53,827 nucleotides of DNA from Parasutterella muris (GTDB lineage Bacteria; Pseudomonadota; Gammaproteobacteria; Burkholderiales; Burkholderiaceae_F), in contig NZ_WSRP01000018.1 of the NCBI RefSeq assembly GCF_009767915.1, positions 1 through 53,827 of the forward strand, in the 5' to 3' direction. A program made the position numbers and the translations under genes. The notes under the pieces were generated by a model, which ran no database searches, was not told the origin of the DNA, and saw only the letters and a list, made by a program, of their open reading frames with translations. Shown one piece after another: positions 26,511 through 35,583 of this stretch (position 1 is the first letter of the stretch; every line of letters starts with the position of its first letter).

Positions 26511-27728
26511 TTATTCGACGACGTCGGCGTGGCGGATCTGTCCCGTCAGGCGGCTGAGAATCCAGAAAGCGATGGAGACGGCGGTGCAGATTGCAAGAGA
26601 GACGGACATTTTCACGAGTGAGCCGAAGAGCAGCGGAGCGATCAGACCTGAGATCACGGCAAAGACGACCGTCTGGCAGAACGCTACGAGCGAGCTTGCC
26701 AGACCAAGGGTCTTGGGACGCATGCTGAGTGACATGATCGTCATGCCCGGACGGGCAATGGACATGCCGAAAATGCACAGCGTGACTGGGAAGAACATGT
26801 AAGGTACGCCCAAATAGTCGTCCAGCCAAATCGAACAGGCCAGGTCGGCAGCTGCGCCGATGGTCATAAAGGTCAGACCGAGATTGACAATCAGGGGCGT
26901 CGAGAATTTACGCGCGAGTCGGCCCGAAAGCCAGCTGCCGAAAACCGTACCGGAAATCATTGGGATGAACAGCCAGCCGAACTGCGTGACCGGCATGCCG
27001 AGGATTTTGACAATGATGTTGCTTGCGCAGGCGATATAGGTTGCCTGACCGCCAAAGGAAAGTCCGGTGCTGAAAGCGGCAAACATGAAGGACTTGTCTT
27101 TTAACGTATCCCGATACTGTTCGGCAAGATTTTTGAAATTCACCGGCTGACGTTTCTCAGGCGGAAGGCTCTCAGGAAGTGCGCGCCAGGTCAGCAAGAT
27201 CATAGAGGCGGCGTACAGCATTATGAACACGAAAACAAAACGCCAGCCTAAGTGGTCCGAGATAGCGCCGCCGAGAATCGGAGCGATCGCAGGCGCAAGC
27301 GAGAAAACCATCGCAATATTAGCCATGAGCTGCTGAGCGGTTGATCCGCCGTACAAGTCCCGCACGACGGCTTGTCCGATCACAATACCGGCTCCCGCGG
27401 TTAGTCCCTGCAGCCCTCGGGCAATCAGCAGACATTTGAAATTCGGCGCGCAGGCCGCAAAAAGAGACGAGCCGAAAAACAGCATGAGTCCGCCGATGAT
27501 AATCGGCTTGCGGCCGAACATATCGGAGAGCGTTCCGTAGATGAGCGTCATGACCGCAAAGGTAATCAGATAGATGGAAAGCGTCTGCTGAACCAGCGCC
27601 TCCGGTGTGCCGAACTCGACTTCAATTTCCTGAAAGCTCGGCAGATAAGTGTCTGTAGCAAAAGGGCCGATCATACCGAGACCGGCCAGCGTAATAGTGA
27701 CAAGCCAAATAGAGTTCTTTTTATTCAT
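26511..27728 (-). CDS. Bcr/CflA family drug efflux MFS transporter
   Basis: A 405-residue, twelve-helix exporter. Group features include ATDTYLPSFQEI in the first loop, YGTLSDMFGRKPIIIGG (the MFS motif A), RGLQGLTAGAGIVIGQAVVRD and SLAPAIAPILGG. Relatives export bicyclomycin, sulfonamides, chloramphenicol or cysteine. It lies just upstream of the RND pair in the same direction with a 124-base gap, making a small efflux neighbourhood. Confidence 0.9.
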   Translation of the reverse strand: MNKKNSIWLVTITLAGLGMIGPFATDTYLPSFQEIEVEFGTPEALVQQTLSIYLITFAVMTLIYGTLSDMFGRKPIIIGGLMLFFGSSLFAACAPNFKCLLIARGLQGLTAGAGIVIGQAVVRDLYGGSTAQQLMANIAMVFSLAPAIAPILGGAISDHLGWRFVFVFIMLYAASMILLTWRALPESLPPEKRQPVNFKNLAEQYRDTLKDKSFMFAAFSTGLSFGGQATYIACASNIIVKILGMPVTQFGWLFIPMISGTVFGSWLSGRLARKFSTPLIVNLGLTFMTIGAAADLACSIWLDDYLGVPYMFFPVTLCIFGMSIARPGMTIMSLSMRPKTLGLASSLVAFCQTVVFAVISGLIAPLLFGSLVKMSVSLAICTAVSIAFWILSRLTGQIRHADVVE

Positions 27729-27784
27729 ATGCGTGGTTTGAGATTTATGGTGAGAATTGTAATCGTTACGGACAGGGATAAAAA

Positions 27785-27806
27785 AGACCCGAATAATTTC
27801 GGGTCT
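27785..27806 (-). terminator. Terminator after the yeiH-like gene
   Basis: On the minus strand AGACCCGAA and TTCGGGTCT form a 9-bp stem followed by TTTTT. It lies 21 bases past the stop of the YeiH-type gene and ends the transcript coming from pepP. Confidence 0.85.
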
Positions 27807-27826
27807 CTGTACTGCACGGGTTTAAA

Positions 27827-28846
27827 TCAGCCTCTGATTAAGAAGATGCCGATGATGACCCAGAGGAGAAGGAAGATCGTGTCGATGGACATGAGAACGA
27901 TCGGAGTCCAGCCGACTTCTTTCAGTTTGCCGAGCGAGGTCTTAAGGCCGAGGGCGGAAATTGAAATCAGAATAAAGAGTCTGGAGATTTCGCCCAGCGC
28001 GTTGGAAACTTTGACCGGAATAACGCCAAAGCAGTTCAAAGCGGCAAGTGCGATAAAGCCGAGCAGGAACATCGGAATATTCTTGTACCAGGGCTTTGCC
28101 TTTTCCTCTTCTTCACGGTGCTGTTTATTTGCGAAGATAAACATGAAGATAATCAGGATCGGGATCAAAAGCGCGACACGAATCATCTTCGTCAGACTCG
28201 CGATCTCAAGCGCGTCCGGTCCGATCATGGCGCCCGCACCGACCACCTGGGCGACGTCATGAATGGTGCCGCCGAGGAAAATACCCGCGTCCACATGATT
28301 GAATCCGCACCACTGGGAAATGAACGGATAAAGCACCATCGCAAGCGTTGAGAGCGCAGTCACGGTAACAACAATCGCAAGAAGCGCCTGTTCACGAAGC
28401 TGTTTTTTATCCAACGTCGCCGAAAGCGCAATCGCGGCGGAGGCGCCGCAAATCGCAGTAGCGGCAGCCGCTAAGGTACCTTCGGTAATCGGCCACTTGG
28501 AAAAGCGTGTGATAAACGCGCCGAAAAGCAGGGTGGCAAAGACGCCTCCGATAATCATACAGAGCAGCGCGGGCGAGAGAAGTCCGAGTTGGTCGGCGGT
28601 GATTTTGGCGCCGAGCAGACCGACACCCCAGCGCAAAATCGTGGTGGAGCTGAAATTGATGCCGGCAAGCGTTCTCTTATCCTCAGAAAGGAAATGAAAA
28701 GCCATACCGATCAAAAGCGCGAAAAGAACTGCAGGACCGCCGTAGTGCTCAGAGACAAACAGCGATGCAGCGCCGATGATGACGGCCATCAGGGTCCCGC
28801 GCCAACGGGTTTCCAACCAGGTTTTTAAATTTGTTTTTTCAGACAT
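27827..28846 (-). CDS. yeiH: YeiH family putative sulfate exporter
   Basis: A membrane protein of about 339 residues from the UPF0324/YeiH family, often labelled a sulfate exporter without firm biochemistry. Diagnostic segments are TTILRWGVGLLGAKIT, AAAATAICGASAAIALS and GGTIHDVAQVVGAGAMIG. The ATG at 28846 is favoured because AAGGA lies 9 bases upstream; an ATG two codons earlier is too close. The start overlaps the end of the aminopeptidase gene. Confidence 0.85.
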   Translation of the reverse strand: MSEKTNLKTWLETRWRGTLMAVIIGAASLFVSEHYGGPAVLFALLIGMAFHFLSEDKRTLAGINFSSTTILRWGVGLLGAKITADQLGLLSPALLCMIIGGVFATLLFGAFITRFSKWPITEGTLAAAATAICGASAAIALSATLDKKQLREQALLAIVVTVTALSTLAMVLYPFISQWCGFNHVDAGIFLGGTIHDVAQVVGAGAMIGPDALEIASLTKMIRVALLIPILIIFMFIFANKQHREEEEKAKPWYKNIPMFLLGFIALAALNCFGVIPVKVSNALGEISRLFILISISALGLKTSLGKLKEVGWTPIVLMSIDTIFLLLWVIIGIFLIRG

Positions 28847-30663
28847 TCGCATAAATCCTTAGTCTTGCCCTCCAACCATTGCGCTGTTCTCTCGTCGAGG
28901 AAGGGAGACAAAGTGTCTCGAACAGTCTGATGGTAGGAGTTGAGCCAACGTACTTCTTCGGGTGAAAGAGCTCCGACATTGACAGCCCGGAGATCTATCG
29001 GGCAAAGGGTCAGAGTCCTGAACCTGAGGAAACGACCGAACTCATTTTCGGCGGTCAGCTCATTGGCAAGGAGGTTTTCTATGCGGATACCCCATTTTCC
29101 GGGACGGTAGAGTCCGGGCTCATCGCTCGTGACCATTCCCGGGAGCATGGCGCTGTATCTGGATATCAAGCTGTCCCCGACATTGATTCTCGGATAACTA
29201 ATCCTTTGCGGTCCCTCGTGTACATTAAGGAAAAAACCTACACCGTGTCCTGTCCCATGCCCAAAATCGGCAGTATTTTGCCAAATCGGACGACGGGCGA
29301 TCGCGTCAATTGCCTGTGAGGAAACGCCTTCGGGGAAAATTGTTGTTGCAAGACAAATAGTTGCACGCAAAACAGATGTGTAGTCTGCTTTCATCTGTTC
29401 GCCCGCTTCACCGACCAAAATGGTACGGGTGATATCAGTGGTTCCTTCAGCGAACTGAGCGCCCGAGTCAATCAAAAGGAAACCGCTGCCTTCGATTTTC
29501 GCACCTCTGCCCTCAGGCTGATAGTGCGGCAGAGCGGCATTGGGGCCGAATGCTGAAATCGTCTCGAAGCTGAGCGAAACAAAGCCCTCAAGCTCGCTTC
29601 GGAATTCATTTAACTTCTCAGCCGCGTCCGCTTCAGTCAGACCCTCATGGATGTGATCGTCAAGCCAGGCGTAAAAGCGCACGAGTGCAACGCCGTCTTT
29701 AATCATGGCTTTTTGAATCAGCTCAATCTCCTCGGGTGTCTTTTGGGCTTTAAGAAGTTCAATGGGATTGATATCCTCAATCACCCTGACGTGCTCCGGA
29801 AAGATTTCAAAGAGCGAAGCATTGAGTTCTTCAGGATCGGCTAAAACGGTACACGGATCAGAGTTCGAGAGAATTTTTTCGATTTCTTCAATCGCGCCCT
29901 GATAATTGCAGAGGGTTACGCCGTCCTGCTCGAGTTTTGTGCGCAGCTCCGGTTTGATTTTGTTCAGCGCGGCAAAGAGAAAGGCTTTTTGATCGCTTCC
30001 GATCAGCGCGTAGGAATAGAAGACCGGATTGCAGGGGACGTCAGAGCCTCTGAGATTAAAAACCCAAGCGATATCGTCGAGTTTGGACGTTAAAAGCCAA
30101 TCGGCGTTTTTTTCTTTGAGGGCTTTTGCGGCAGCGGCAAGTTTCTGAGCGCGGTTTCTCGGAGAGACGGAGTGCTCGTAAATTTCCGTGCAGGCCGCCT
30201 GAGGCCGGTTATCCCAAATCACGGCCGCAGGATCCGAGTGCAGAATTGAAAGAAAGAGCTTCTTTTCTCTGAGTTCCGAGGATAATTTGTTCACAGCTGC
30301 TTTCGAGATGTTTTCTCCGAAGATGCCGATCACGCAGTCGCTTGCGCAGTTTTGAGCAAGCCAATCGGCGATCGCCTTTGCATAGGAGCAGTTCAGACGA
30401 ACTAATTCGATTTCTGTCCCTTCGAGCTGCCTTTGCGCCTGCTCCCAATAGCGGGAGTCTGTCAAAAGCGCGCAGCGATCCGATGTGACCACAAGGGTGC
30501 CAGCGGAACCCGTAAATCCGGAGAGCCACTTGCGCAGCGCATAATGTTCGCCCACATACTCGGAAGCATGCGGGTCGGCTGTGGGAACGATCCAGCCGTT
30601 AAGCCCTAAGTTCTGAAAAAAAGAACGAAGTTTGCTGAGCCGCACGGCTGTCATGCTGTCCAC
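28825..30663 (-). CDS. Xaa-Pro aminopeptidase (aminopeptidase P, M24B)
   Basis: This 612-residue enzyme removes N-terminal residues before proline. It is the long, three-domain type: two creatinase-like N-terminal domains and a pita-bread catalytic domain. The five dinuclear-metal ligands are present: Asp in LLIDSGAQF, Asp in GTTDITRT, His in GHGTGHGVGFFLNVHEGP, Glu in TSDEPGLY and Glu in GIRIENLLA. The start is a GTG with AGGAGG 8 bases upstream (ATG alternative three codons in). Confidence 0.93.
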   Translation of the reverse strand: MDSMTAVRLSKLRSFFQNLGLNGWIVPTADPHASEYVGEHYALRKWLSGFTGSAGTLVVTSDRCALLTDSRYWEQAQRQLEGTEIELVRLNCSYAKAIADWLAQNCASDCVIGIFGENISKAAVNKLSSELREKKLFLSILHSDPAAVIWDNRPQAACTEIYEHSVSPRNRAQKLAAAAKALKEKNADWLLTSKLDDIAWVFNLRGSDVPCNPVFYSYALIGSDQKAFLFAALNKIKPELRTKLEQDGVTLCNYQGAIEEIEKILSNSDPCTVLADPEELNASLFEIFPEHVRVIEDINPIELLKAQKTPEEIELIQKAMIKDGVALVRFYAWLDDHIHEGLTEADAAEKLNEFRSELEGFVSLSFETISAFGPNAALPHYQPEGRGAKIEGSGFLLIDSGAQFAEGTTDITRTILVGEAGEQMKADYTSVLRATICLATTIFPEGVSSQAIDAIARRPIWQNTADFGHGTGHGVGFFLNVHEGPQRISYPRINVGDSLISRYSAMLPGMVTSDEPGLYRPGKWGIRIENLLANELTAENEFGRFLRFRTLTLCPIDLRAVNVGALSPEEVRWLNSYHQTVRDTLSPFLDERTAQWLEGKTKDLCECLKKQI

Positions 30664-30684
30664 TGCCGGATCCTCCTAAAACAA

Positions 30685-31041
30685 TTAATAGACTTTGCGC
30701 ATGGTCACGGTCAGCTGAGAGCCGCTTTCTTCACTATCGACTTCCTGATGACCGATACGGATGGTTTCCACTCTCCAGCCCGCGTCGCGAAGCTCGTTCA
30801 TGGTCGCGACCACGTCCAGGTCGGGGCATTCAAATGAGAAACCGCCGAGCTTCATGCCGGCGGAGAACAACCCGGTTCCTTTGCAGACGGCCTGAGTTCT
30901 CAGCGGCGCGTCAATCAGAGGGTCGAGTCCATCTCTATCGGCTTTCGCTTCAAAAGGGGAGCGGTGCGACGGAGCAGAGGTACAGCCTGCGAGAATCGCC
31001 GCGGCAAGCGCCGCGGTGAGAAGAAGAATGCGTTTAACCAT
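30685..31041 (-). CDS. Small lipoprotein of unknown function
   Basis: A 118-residue protein with a lipoprotein signal (LLTAALAAAILAGC, Cys near residue 19), then a Ser/Pro-rich linker and a compact domain ending in TVTMRKVY. The mature part contains two Cys residues (AVCKGTG, FECPDLD) that could form a disulfide in the periplasm. I do not recognise the family. Its start overlaps the end of the DAHP synthase gene by 8 bases, so it is translated from the same message. Confidence 0.8.
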   Translation of the reverse strand: MVKRILLLTAALAAAILAGCTSAPSHRSPFEAKADRDGLDPLIDAPLRTQAVCKGTGLFSAGMKLGGFSFECPDLDVVATMNELRDAGWRVETIRIGHQEVDSEESGSQLTVTMRKVY

Positions 31042-32134
31042 TTAATTTCTTATCCAAAAGACGACGGTGCGTGGTTCTTAAAGCATGTTCCGTGGCCTCC
31101 CAGTCAATACACGCATCGGTCACGGACACGCCGTATTTCAGCTGACTCAGATCATCCGGAATCTTCTGATTGCCGGCAAAGAGGTTGCTTTCCAGCATAA
31201 CGCCGCAAATCGCCCGGCTGCCGTTGATGACCTGTGTGATGACGTCGCGCAGCACGAAGGGCTGCAGGTCCGGATTCTTCATGCTGTTGGCGTGAGAGCA
31301 GTCGATAATGAGGCGCGATGCGACGCCCGCTTTCTTCAAAGCCTCTTCGGCAAGCATGACGCTCACCGTGTCAAAGTTCGGACGTCCGCCGCCGCCTCTG
31401 AGAACGAGGTGGCTGTAGCGATTGCCCTTAGTGCGGACGATGGAACTTCTGCCGTCTTCATAAATACCCAGGAAGAAATGGCCCTGACGACTCGCTTTGA
31501 CCGCATTAATTGAGGAATCAAGCTGACCGTCGGTGCCGTTTTTAAAGCCGACCGGTGCGGAAAGCCCGCTCGCCATTTCTCTGTGCGTCTGACTTTCTGT
31601 GGTTCGCGCGCCGATAGCATACCAGCTGACCAGCTCGCCGAGGTACTGCGGACCGAACGGATCGAGCGCTTCAGTGGCGACCGGAAGACCCATTTCATTG
31701 ATCTTGATCATCAGTTCGCGTGCCCGCAGCATGCCTTCGGCCATCTGGAACGAGTTGTCCATGTGCGGATCATTGATAAAGCCTTTCCATCCGGTGACGG
31801 TACGCGGCTTTTCAAAGTAGACGCGCATCACAGGCAGAATGGTTTCGGAAACATGCTCGGACAGCTTCAGAAGTCTCTCCGCATATTCGAGCGCGGCCTT
31901 CGGGTCGTGGATCGAGCACGGACCGGTAATGACAAGAAGCCGATCGTCGATATTGTCGAGAATCTTCTTAATGTCTGTTCTGCTTCTATTGACGGTTTCA
32001 GCTGCCGCCTCGGTCAAAGGAGCAAGACGCTTGATTTCTGCGGGAGAGGGCATCGGAGAAAATCCTTCAATATTGATGTCTTCTAAAGAAAATCCCGCTT
32101 GAATTTTTACTTCGTTCAGATCTGGAGTCTTCAT
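31034..32134 (-). CDS. aroG: 3-deoxy-7-phosphoheptulonate (DAHP) synthase, class I
   Basis: This enzyme condenses phosphoenolpyruvate with erythrose 4-phosphate, the first committed step to aromatic amino acids. The 366-residue protein shows MRVYFEKPRTVTGWKGFIND, ATEALDPFGPQYLGELVSW, ARTTESQTHREMASGLS, VGFKNGTDG and IDCSHANSMKNP, containing the active-site and metal ligands. It belongs to the AroF/G/H class; which amino acid inhibits it cannot be told, so the symbol marks the class. The PheC-like protein elsewhere in this window would act later in the same pathway if truly a dehydratase. Confidence 0.93.
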   Translation of the reverse strand: MKTPDLNEVKIQAGFSLEDINIEGFSPMPSPAEIKRLAPLTEAAAETVNRSRTDIKKILDNIDDRLLVITGPCSIHDPKAALEYAERLLKLSEHVSETILPVMRVYFEKPRTVTGWKGFINDPHMDNSFQMAEGMLRARELMIKINEMGLPVATEALDPFGPQYLGELVSWYAIGARTTESQTHREMASGLSAPVGFKNGTDGQLDSSINAVKASRQGHFFLGIYEDGRSSIVRTKGNRYSHLVLRGGGGRPNFDTVSVMLAEEALKKAGVASRLIIDCSHANSMKNPDLQPFVLRDVITQVINGSRAICGVMLESNLFAGNQKIPDDLSQLKYGVSVTDACIDWEATEHALRTTHRRLLDKKLNG

Positions 32135-32221
32135 AACCTATTGTTCGTCGATTTGTCTTTTAGCTGAACTTCAATTCTAAGAGGATAGGCACACCCTGCC
32201 CGAATTCTGAAGAAGGAATTG

Positions 32222-33484
32222 TTAAATTTGCTGTTTTCCTGACTTTCTCGGAGCGGACCTGCGAGAATTCTTTGCGGGACGACGCTTCTGGGACGCACGC
32301 TTAATCGCTTTTTTCTTGGGCGGCTCCTGCTGAGGTTCGTTCTCTTTCGAGTAGTCCATTCCGGGAAAATCGGTCAGGCGAAGCGGCTTCTTAATGAATT
32401 TCTCGATCGCTTTAAGGCGGTCAAGCTCTTCGGAGGACACAAGAGAGAAAGCCTGTCCGCTTTCTCCCGCGCGTCCGGTTCGGCCGATTCTGTGGACATA
32501 GTCTTCTGCCTGCTGAGGCAGCTCATAATTTACAACCTGAGGCAGCTTTTCAATATCGAGACCTCTGGCAGCGATATCGGTCGCGACCAGAATCGGCAGT
32601 TCGTGATTCTTGAATTCTTTCAGCGCGGTGGTTCTTGCCGCCTGAGACTTATCGCCGTGAATCGCGCGCGCCTTCAGGCCGTCTTTGGTGAGCTGCCGGC
32701 AGAGTTTATCTGCGCCGTACTTCGTGCGTGTGAAAACCAGCACCTGATCCAAGCCGTTGTCGACGATCAGATCGCGGAGCGCAGTATGCTTTTCTGATTT
32801 GGGAACGCGGTAGAGCGTCTGATGAACTGAGGCGGCATCCTGATTTCTTGCGATTTCAACTGATCTCGGCTCTTTCAGGAAGTCGCCTGCGAGTTTGCGG
32901 ATTTCCAGAGAGAACGTTGCGGAAAACAGCAGTGTCTGACGATCTTGCGGGAGCGCTTTGACGATTCTCTTCAGATCCGGCAGAAACCCCATGTCGAGCA
33001 TGCGATCCGCTTCATCAAGAATCAGTGTATGCGTCTGAGAGAGATCTGCCATTTTCTGGCTCATCAGATCAAGGAGTCGGCCCGGGGTAGCCACGAGAAA
33101 GTCGAGCCCTTTAGCGATAGCGGCTTTCTGCGGGTTGATGCCGACCCCGCCAAAGACAACGGCCGATCGAATGTTCATGTGCGCGCCGAGCTGGTCAATC
33201 GTCTCAAGCACCTGAGCGGCAAGCTCACGAGTCGGAGTGAGAATCAGAACTCGAGCAGACTTCTTTTGATACTTTGTGGGATTTTCCGCGATATCCTGAA
33301 GAAGCGGCAGAACAAACGCGGCGGTTTTCCCGGTTCCGGTCTGAGCTGCCGCAAGAAGATCGTGTCCGTCTCGGACTAAAGGGATCGCCTTAACTTGGAT
33401 CGGCGTCGGTTTTGTGAAACCGCTGTCTTCGATCGCCCGGACAATCAGCGGATGGAAATTAAATGCTTTAAATGAGTCTGACAA
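32222..33484 (-). CDS. rhlE: DEAD-box RNA helicase RhlE
   Basis: This 420-residue ATP-dependent RNA helicase is involved in ribosome assembly and RNA decay. The Q motif (TKPTPIQ), Walker A AQTGTGKT (47-54), PTRELA, DEAD (157-160), SAT (188-190) and HRIGRTGRAG are intact, followed by a basic C-terminal tail rich in Lys/Arg. The start is a TTG with a strong GGAGG 7 bases before it. Divergent from the FKBP gene. Confidence 0.93.
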   Translation of the reverse strand: MSDSFKAFNFHPLIVRAIEDSGFTKPTPIQVKAIPLVRDGHDLLAAAQTGTGKTAAFVLPLLQDIAENPTKYQKKSARVLILTPTRELAAQVLETIDQLGAHMNIRSAVVFGGVGINPQKAAIAKGLDFLVATPGRLLDLMSQKMADLSQTHTLILDEADRMLDMGFLPDLKRIVKALPQDRQTLLFSATFSLEIRKLAGDFLKEPRSVEIARNQDAASVHQTLYRVPKSEKHTALRDLIVDNGLDQVLVFTRTKYGADKLCRQLTKDGLKARAIHGDKSQAARTTALKEFKNHELPILVATDIAARGLDIEKLPQVVNYELPQQAEDYVHRIGRTGRAGESGQAFSLVSSEELDRLKAIEKFIKKPLRLTDFPGMDYSKENEPQQEPPKKKAIKRASQKRRPAKNSRRSAPRKSGKQQI

Positions 33485-33617
33485 TTGAACACCTCCAAAC
33501 GCATTAGAGTGTATCGCAGCGGGAGGGGCTCAAACTGAGGGAGACCCCGAGTTCGGGTAATAAGAAAGGTATAGATTGGTAAAACTAAATAACCGAAATC
33601 AATTGGAGGTTAGGTAA

Positions 33618-34034
33618 ATGTTTGGTATTGATACGCAAGATCTGAAAGAACTGAAGATTGTGGACGTAAAAGTCGGCACCGGCGCTGTTGCGACACCCGG
33701 TGAACTGGTTCGCGTTCACTACACCGGCTGGCTGGAAGACGGAACAAAGTTTGATTCGAGCGTCGACCGCAATCAGCCGTTTGAATTTCCGCTCGGCGCC
33801 GGATATGTGATCCAGGGCTGGGATAAGGGCGTTGACGGAATGAGAGTCGGCGGAATCCGCCGTCTGTTTATTCCGGCCCAGTACGGATACGGCTCCAGAG
33901 GCGCCGGTGATGTGATTCCGCCGAATGCGACTCTGATTTTTGAAGTTCAGCTTCTTGGCGTCAAAGACAAAGGCAAATGGCAGCTGGCAGAAGACGTGAT
34001 TGAGCCGGTTTCCGCTCCGAACGTCGCTAAGTAA
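33618..34034 (+). CDS. FKBP-type peptidyl-prolyl isomerase
   Basis: A single-domain, 138-residue FKBP that speeds proline isomerisation. VHYTGWLEDGTKFDSS, PLGAGYVIQGWDKGVDGM and PPNATLIFEVQLLGV carry the conserved pocket. There is no signal peptide, so it is cytosolic. Strong GGAGG ribosome-binding site; single-gene unit ended by a terminator shared with pdxY. Confidence 0.93.
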   Translation: MFGIDTQDLKELKIVDVKVGTGAVATPGELVRVHYTGWLEDGTKFDSSVDRNQPFEFPLGAGYVIQGWDKGVDGMRVGGIRRLFIPAQYGYGSRGAGDVIPPNATLIFEVQLLGVKDKGKWQLAEDVIEPVSAPNVAK

Positions 34035-34050
34035 CCATTTACTTTCAACA

Positions 34051-34080
34051 AAAAATCCCGGTCGCGCGCCGGGATTTTTT
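34051..34080. terminator. Bidirectional terminator
   Basis: AAAAATCCCGG and CCGGGATTTTT form an 11-bp stem with a 7-base loop and T-runs on both strands. It lies between the convergent FKBP and pyridoxal kinase genes. Confidence 0.9.
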
Positions 34081-34097
34081 TGTTAGGGCCTGATGAG

Positions 34098-34961
34098 CTA
34101 GATTTCTTCAGCCTTAAAGATAGTGCTCGGTGTGAGGATTTCCTTCTGAGCGTCAATGAGCGGCAGATCTAAGTCATTGTCAGGCGCGGCGCTGACCAGA
34201 CCGTAAAGCGTACTGACAGCGCCTTCAAGGGCCGCTTTGGCGGAATGCGTGTTGAGATAAATACCGAAAGAAGAAGCGGCGAAGACATCTCCCTGGCCGT
34301 TGGGCACGGCCTTCTGAGAGATAAACGGCGTGCGCACCGTCCAGGCTTTGTCAGCCGTGACGGCAAGCGTCTCAATGAACCCCTGCGGAACGTCCTTGGT
34401 CAGCAGGCTGGTCACAAAAACGACTTTGCATCCTTTTTCAATAAACAGATTTCTTGCCGCTTCCACTGCATCCTGACGCGAAACAACGGGGCGTCCAAGC
34501 AGAAGCTCCAATTCAAACTGGTTCGGCGTAGTGATGTCTGCAAGTCCGTTCAGGAAATGCGCTTTCATGAATTCCGGAATTCCGGGACGAACAAACACGC
34601 CCGAGTCCGTGTCGCCCATCACAGGGTCGCACAGCCATATGGCGTTCGGATTCGCTCGTTTGATCTCTTCGGCTAAATGAAGGACAACTTTGCCGATGCC
34701 TGCGTCACCTAAGTAGCCCGAGAGCAGTCCTTCGCATTTTGGCAGTACGCCAAGCTCTCTGACACCTTCAATGACTTCTTCAATCATTTCGGCGGTAAAC
34801 ACCTGACCTCTCGTCTGAGGATGACCTGTGTGATTGGAAAATTCGACCGTGTTGATGACGATCGGAGTGAATCCTCTCAGCTGCAGAGGGAAGACTGCGG
34901 CGGAATTTCCGACAAAGCCGAAGGCGACATGGGACTGAATGGTGAGTACAAAACGCGGCAT
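34098..34961 (-). CDS. pdxY: Pyridoxal kinase PdxY
   Basis: PdxY phosphorylates pyridoxal to the cofactor PLP in the salvage pathway. The protein (about 287 residues) starts VLTIQSHVAFGFVGNSAA like known PdxY and has VEFSNHTGHPQTRG, LCDPVMGDTDSGVFV and the ribokinase-fold nucleotide site VPNGQGDVFAASSF. The ATG at 34961 fits the family start better than a TTG three codons upstream. Confidence 0.92.
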   Translation of the reverse strand: MPRFVLTIQSHVAFGFVGNSAAVFPLQLRGFTPIVINTVEFSNHTGHPQTRGQVFTAEMIEEVIEGVRELGVLPKCEGLLSGYLGDAGIGKVVLHLAEEIKRANPNAIWLCDPVMGDTDSGVFVRPGIPEFMKAHFLNGLADITTPNQFELELLLGRPVVSRQDAVEAARNLFIEKGCKVVFVTSLLTKDVPQGFIETLAVTADKAWTVRTPFISQKAVPNGQGDVFAASSFGIYLNTHSAKAALEGAVSTLYGLVSAAPDNDLDLPLIDAQKEILTPSTIFKAEEI

Positions 34962-35049
34962 CTTGAACAACTATGGAGTAATCGAATCTATAGGAATCAT
35001 ATAGATAATACCTAGGTTGTTTCGCATTTTCCGTACAATTTTCCGCAAG

Positions 35050-35583
35050 TTAGGCAAAGACGCCTAATGCACCCAACACGCCGCCCGCGGCGATCAGAAG
35101 GATGAGCGGAAACTTTGTGCGCCACACGATCAGTGTCACGACGACTGCCCAGCAGACGGACTTCCAGTTGGTCAGATCTCCGCTGAGGAGCAGATAGGCG
35201 GTTGCAAAGAGCAGGCCGATGGCGACGGGTGCCATGCCGGACTTGTAGGCGCGGACAAGATAACTTGTCTTGTGTTCGCGCACGTAACGTCCGGCCGCAA
35301 CCGCGATCAAAGAAAAAGGAATTGCTGTTCCGCTGAGCGTGGCAAGCGCGCCGAGAGGTCCGCACGCTGCCCATCCGAGTACGCCCGCGATCAGCATATT
35401 GGGGCCGGGAAGCGACTGCCCGAAAGCGACCGTCTTGGCAAACTGCTCCGGTGTGAGCAGCGCGGCAGTGTCGACAAGGTACGAATACATACCGGGAAGT
35501 GTGGCCATGAAGCCGCCGATCGCCATTATGGAGATGAGCGCAAAGTGAATGAACAGTCCAGCAAAAAGAGAGGCGGGAATCAT
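35050..35583 (-). CDS. Chromate transporter, second half-size subunit
   Basis: A 177-residue membrane protein of the short-chain CHR family, with the conserved FGQSLPGPNMLIAGVLGW motif and six or so hydrophobic stretches. Half-size ChrA proteins occur as gene pairs that work together in chromate (or sulfate-like oxyanion) export. Its start overlaps the stop of its partner by four bases (ATGA), supporting a stoichiometric heteromer. Confidence 0.88.
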   Translation of the reverse strand: MIPASLFAGLFIHFALISIMAIGGFMATLPGMYSYLVDTAALLTPEQFAKTVAFGQSLPGPNMLIAGVLGWAACGPLGALATLSGTAIPFSLIAVAAGRYVREHKTSYLVRAYKSGMAPVAIGLLFATAYLLLSGDLTNWKSVCWAVVVTLIVWRTKFPLILLIAAGGVLGALGVFA

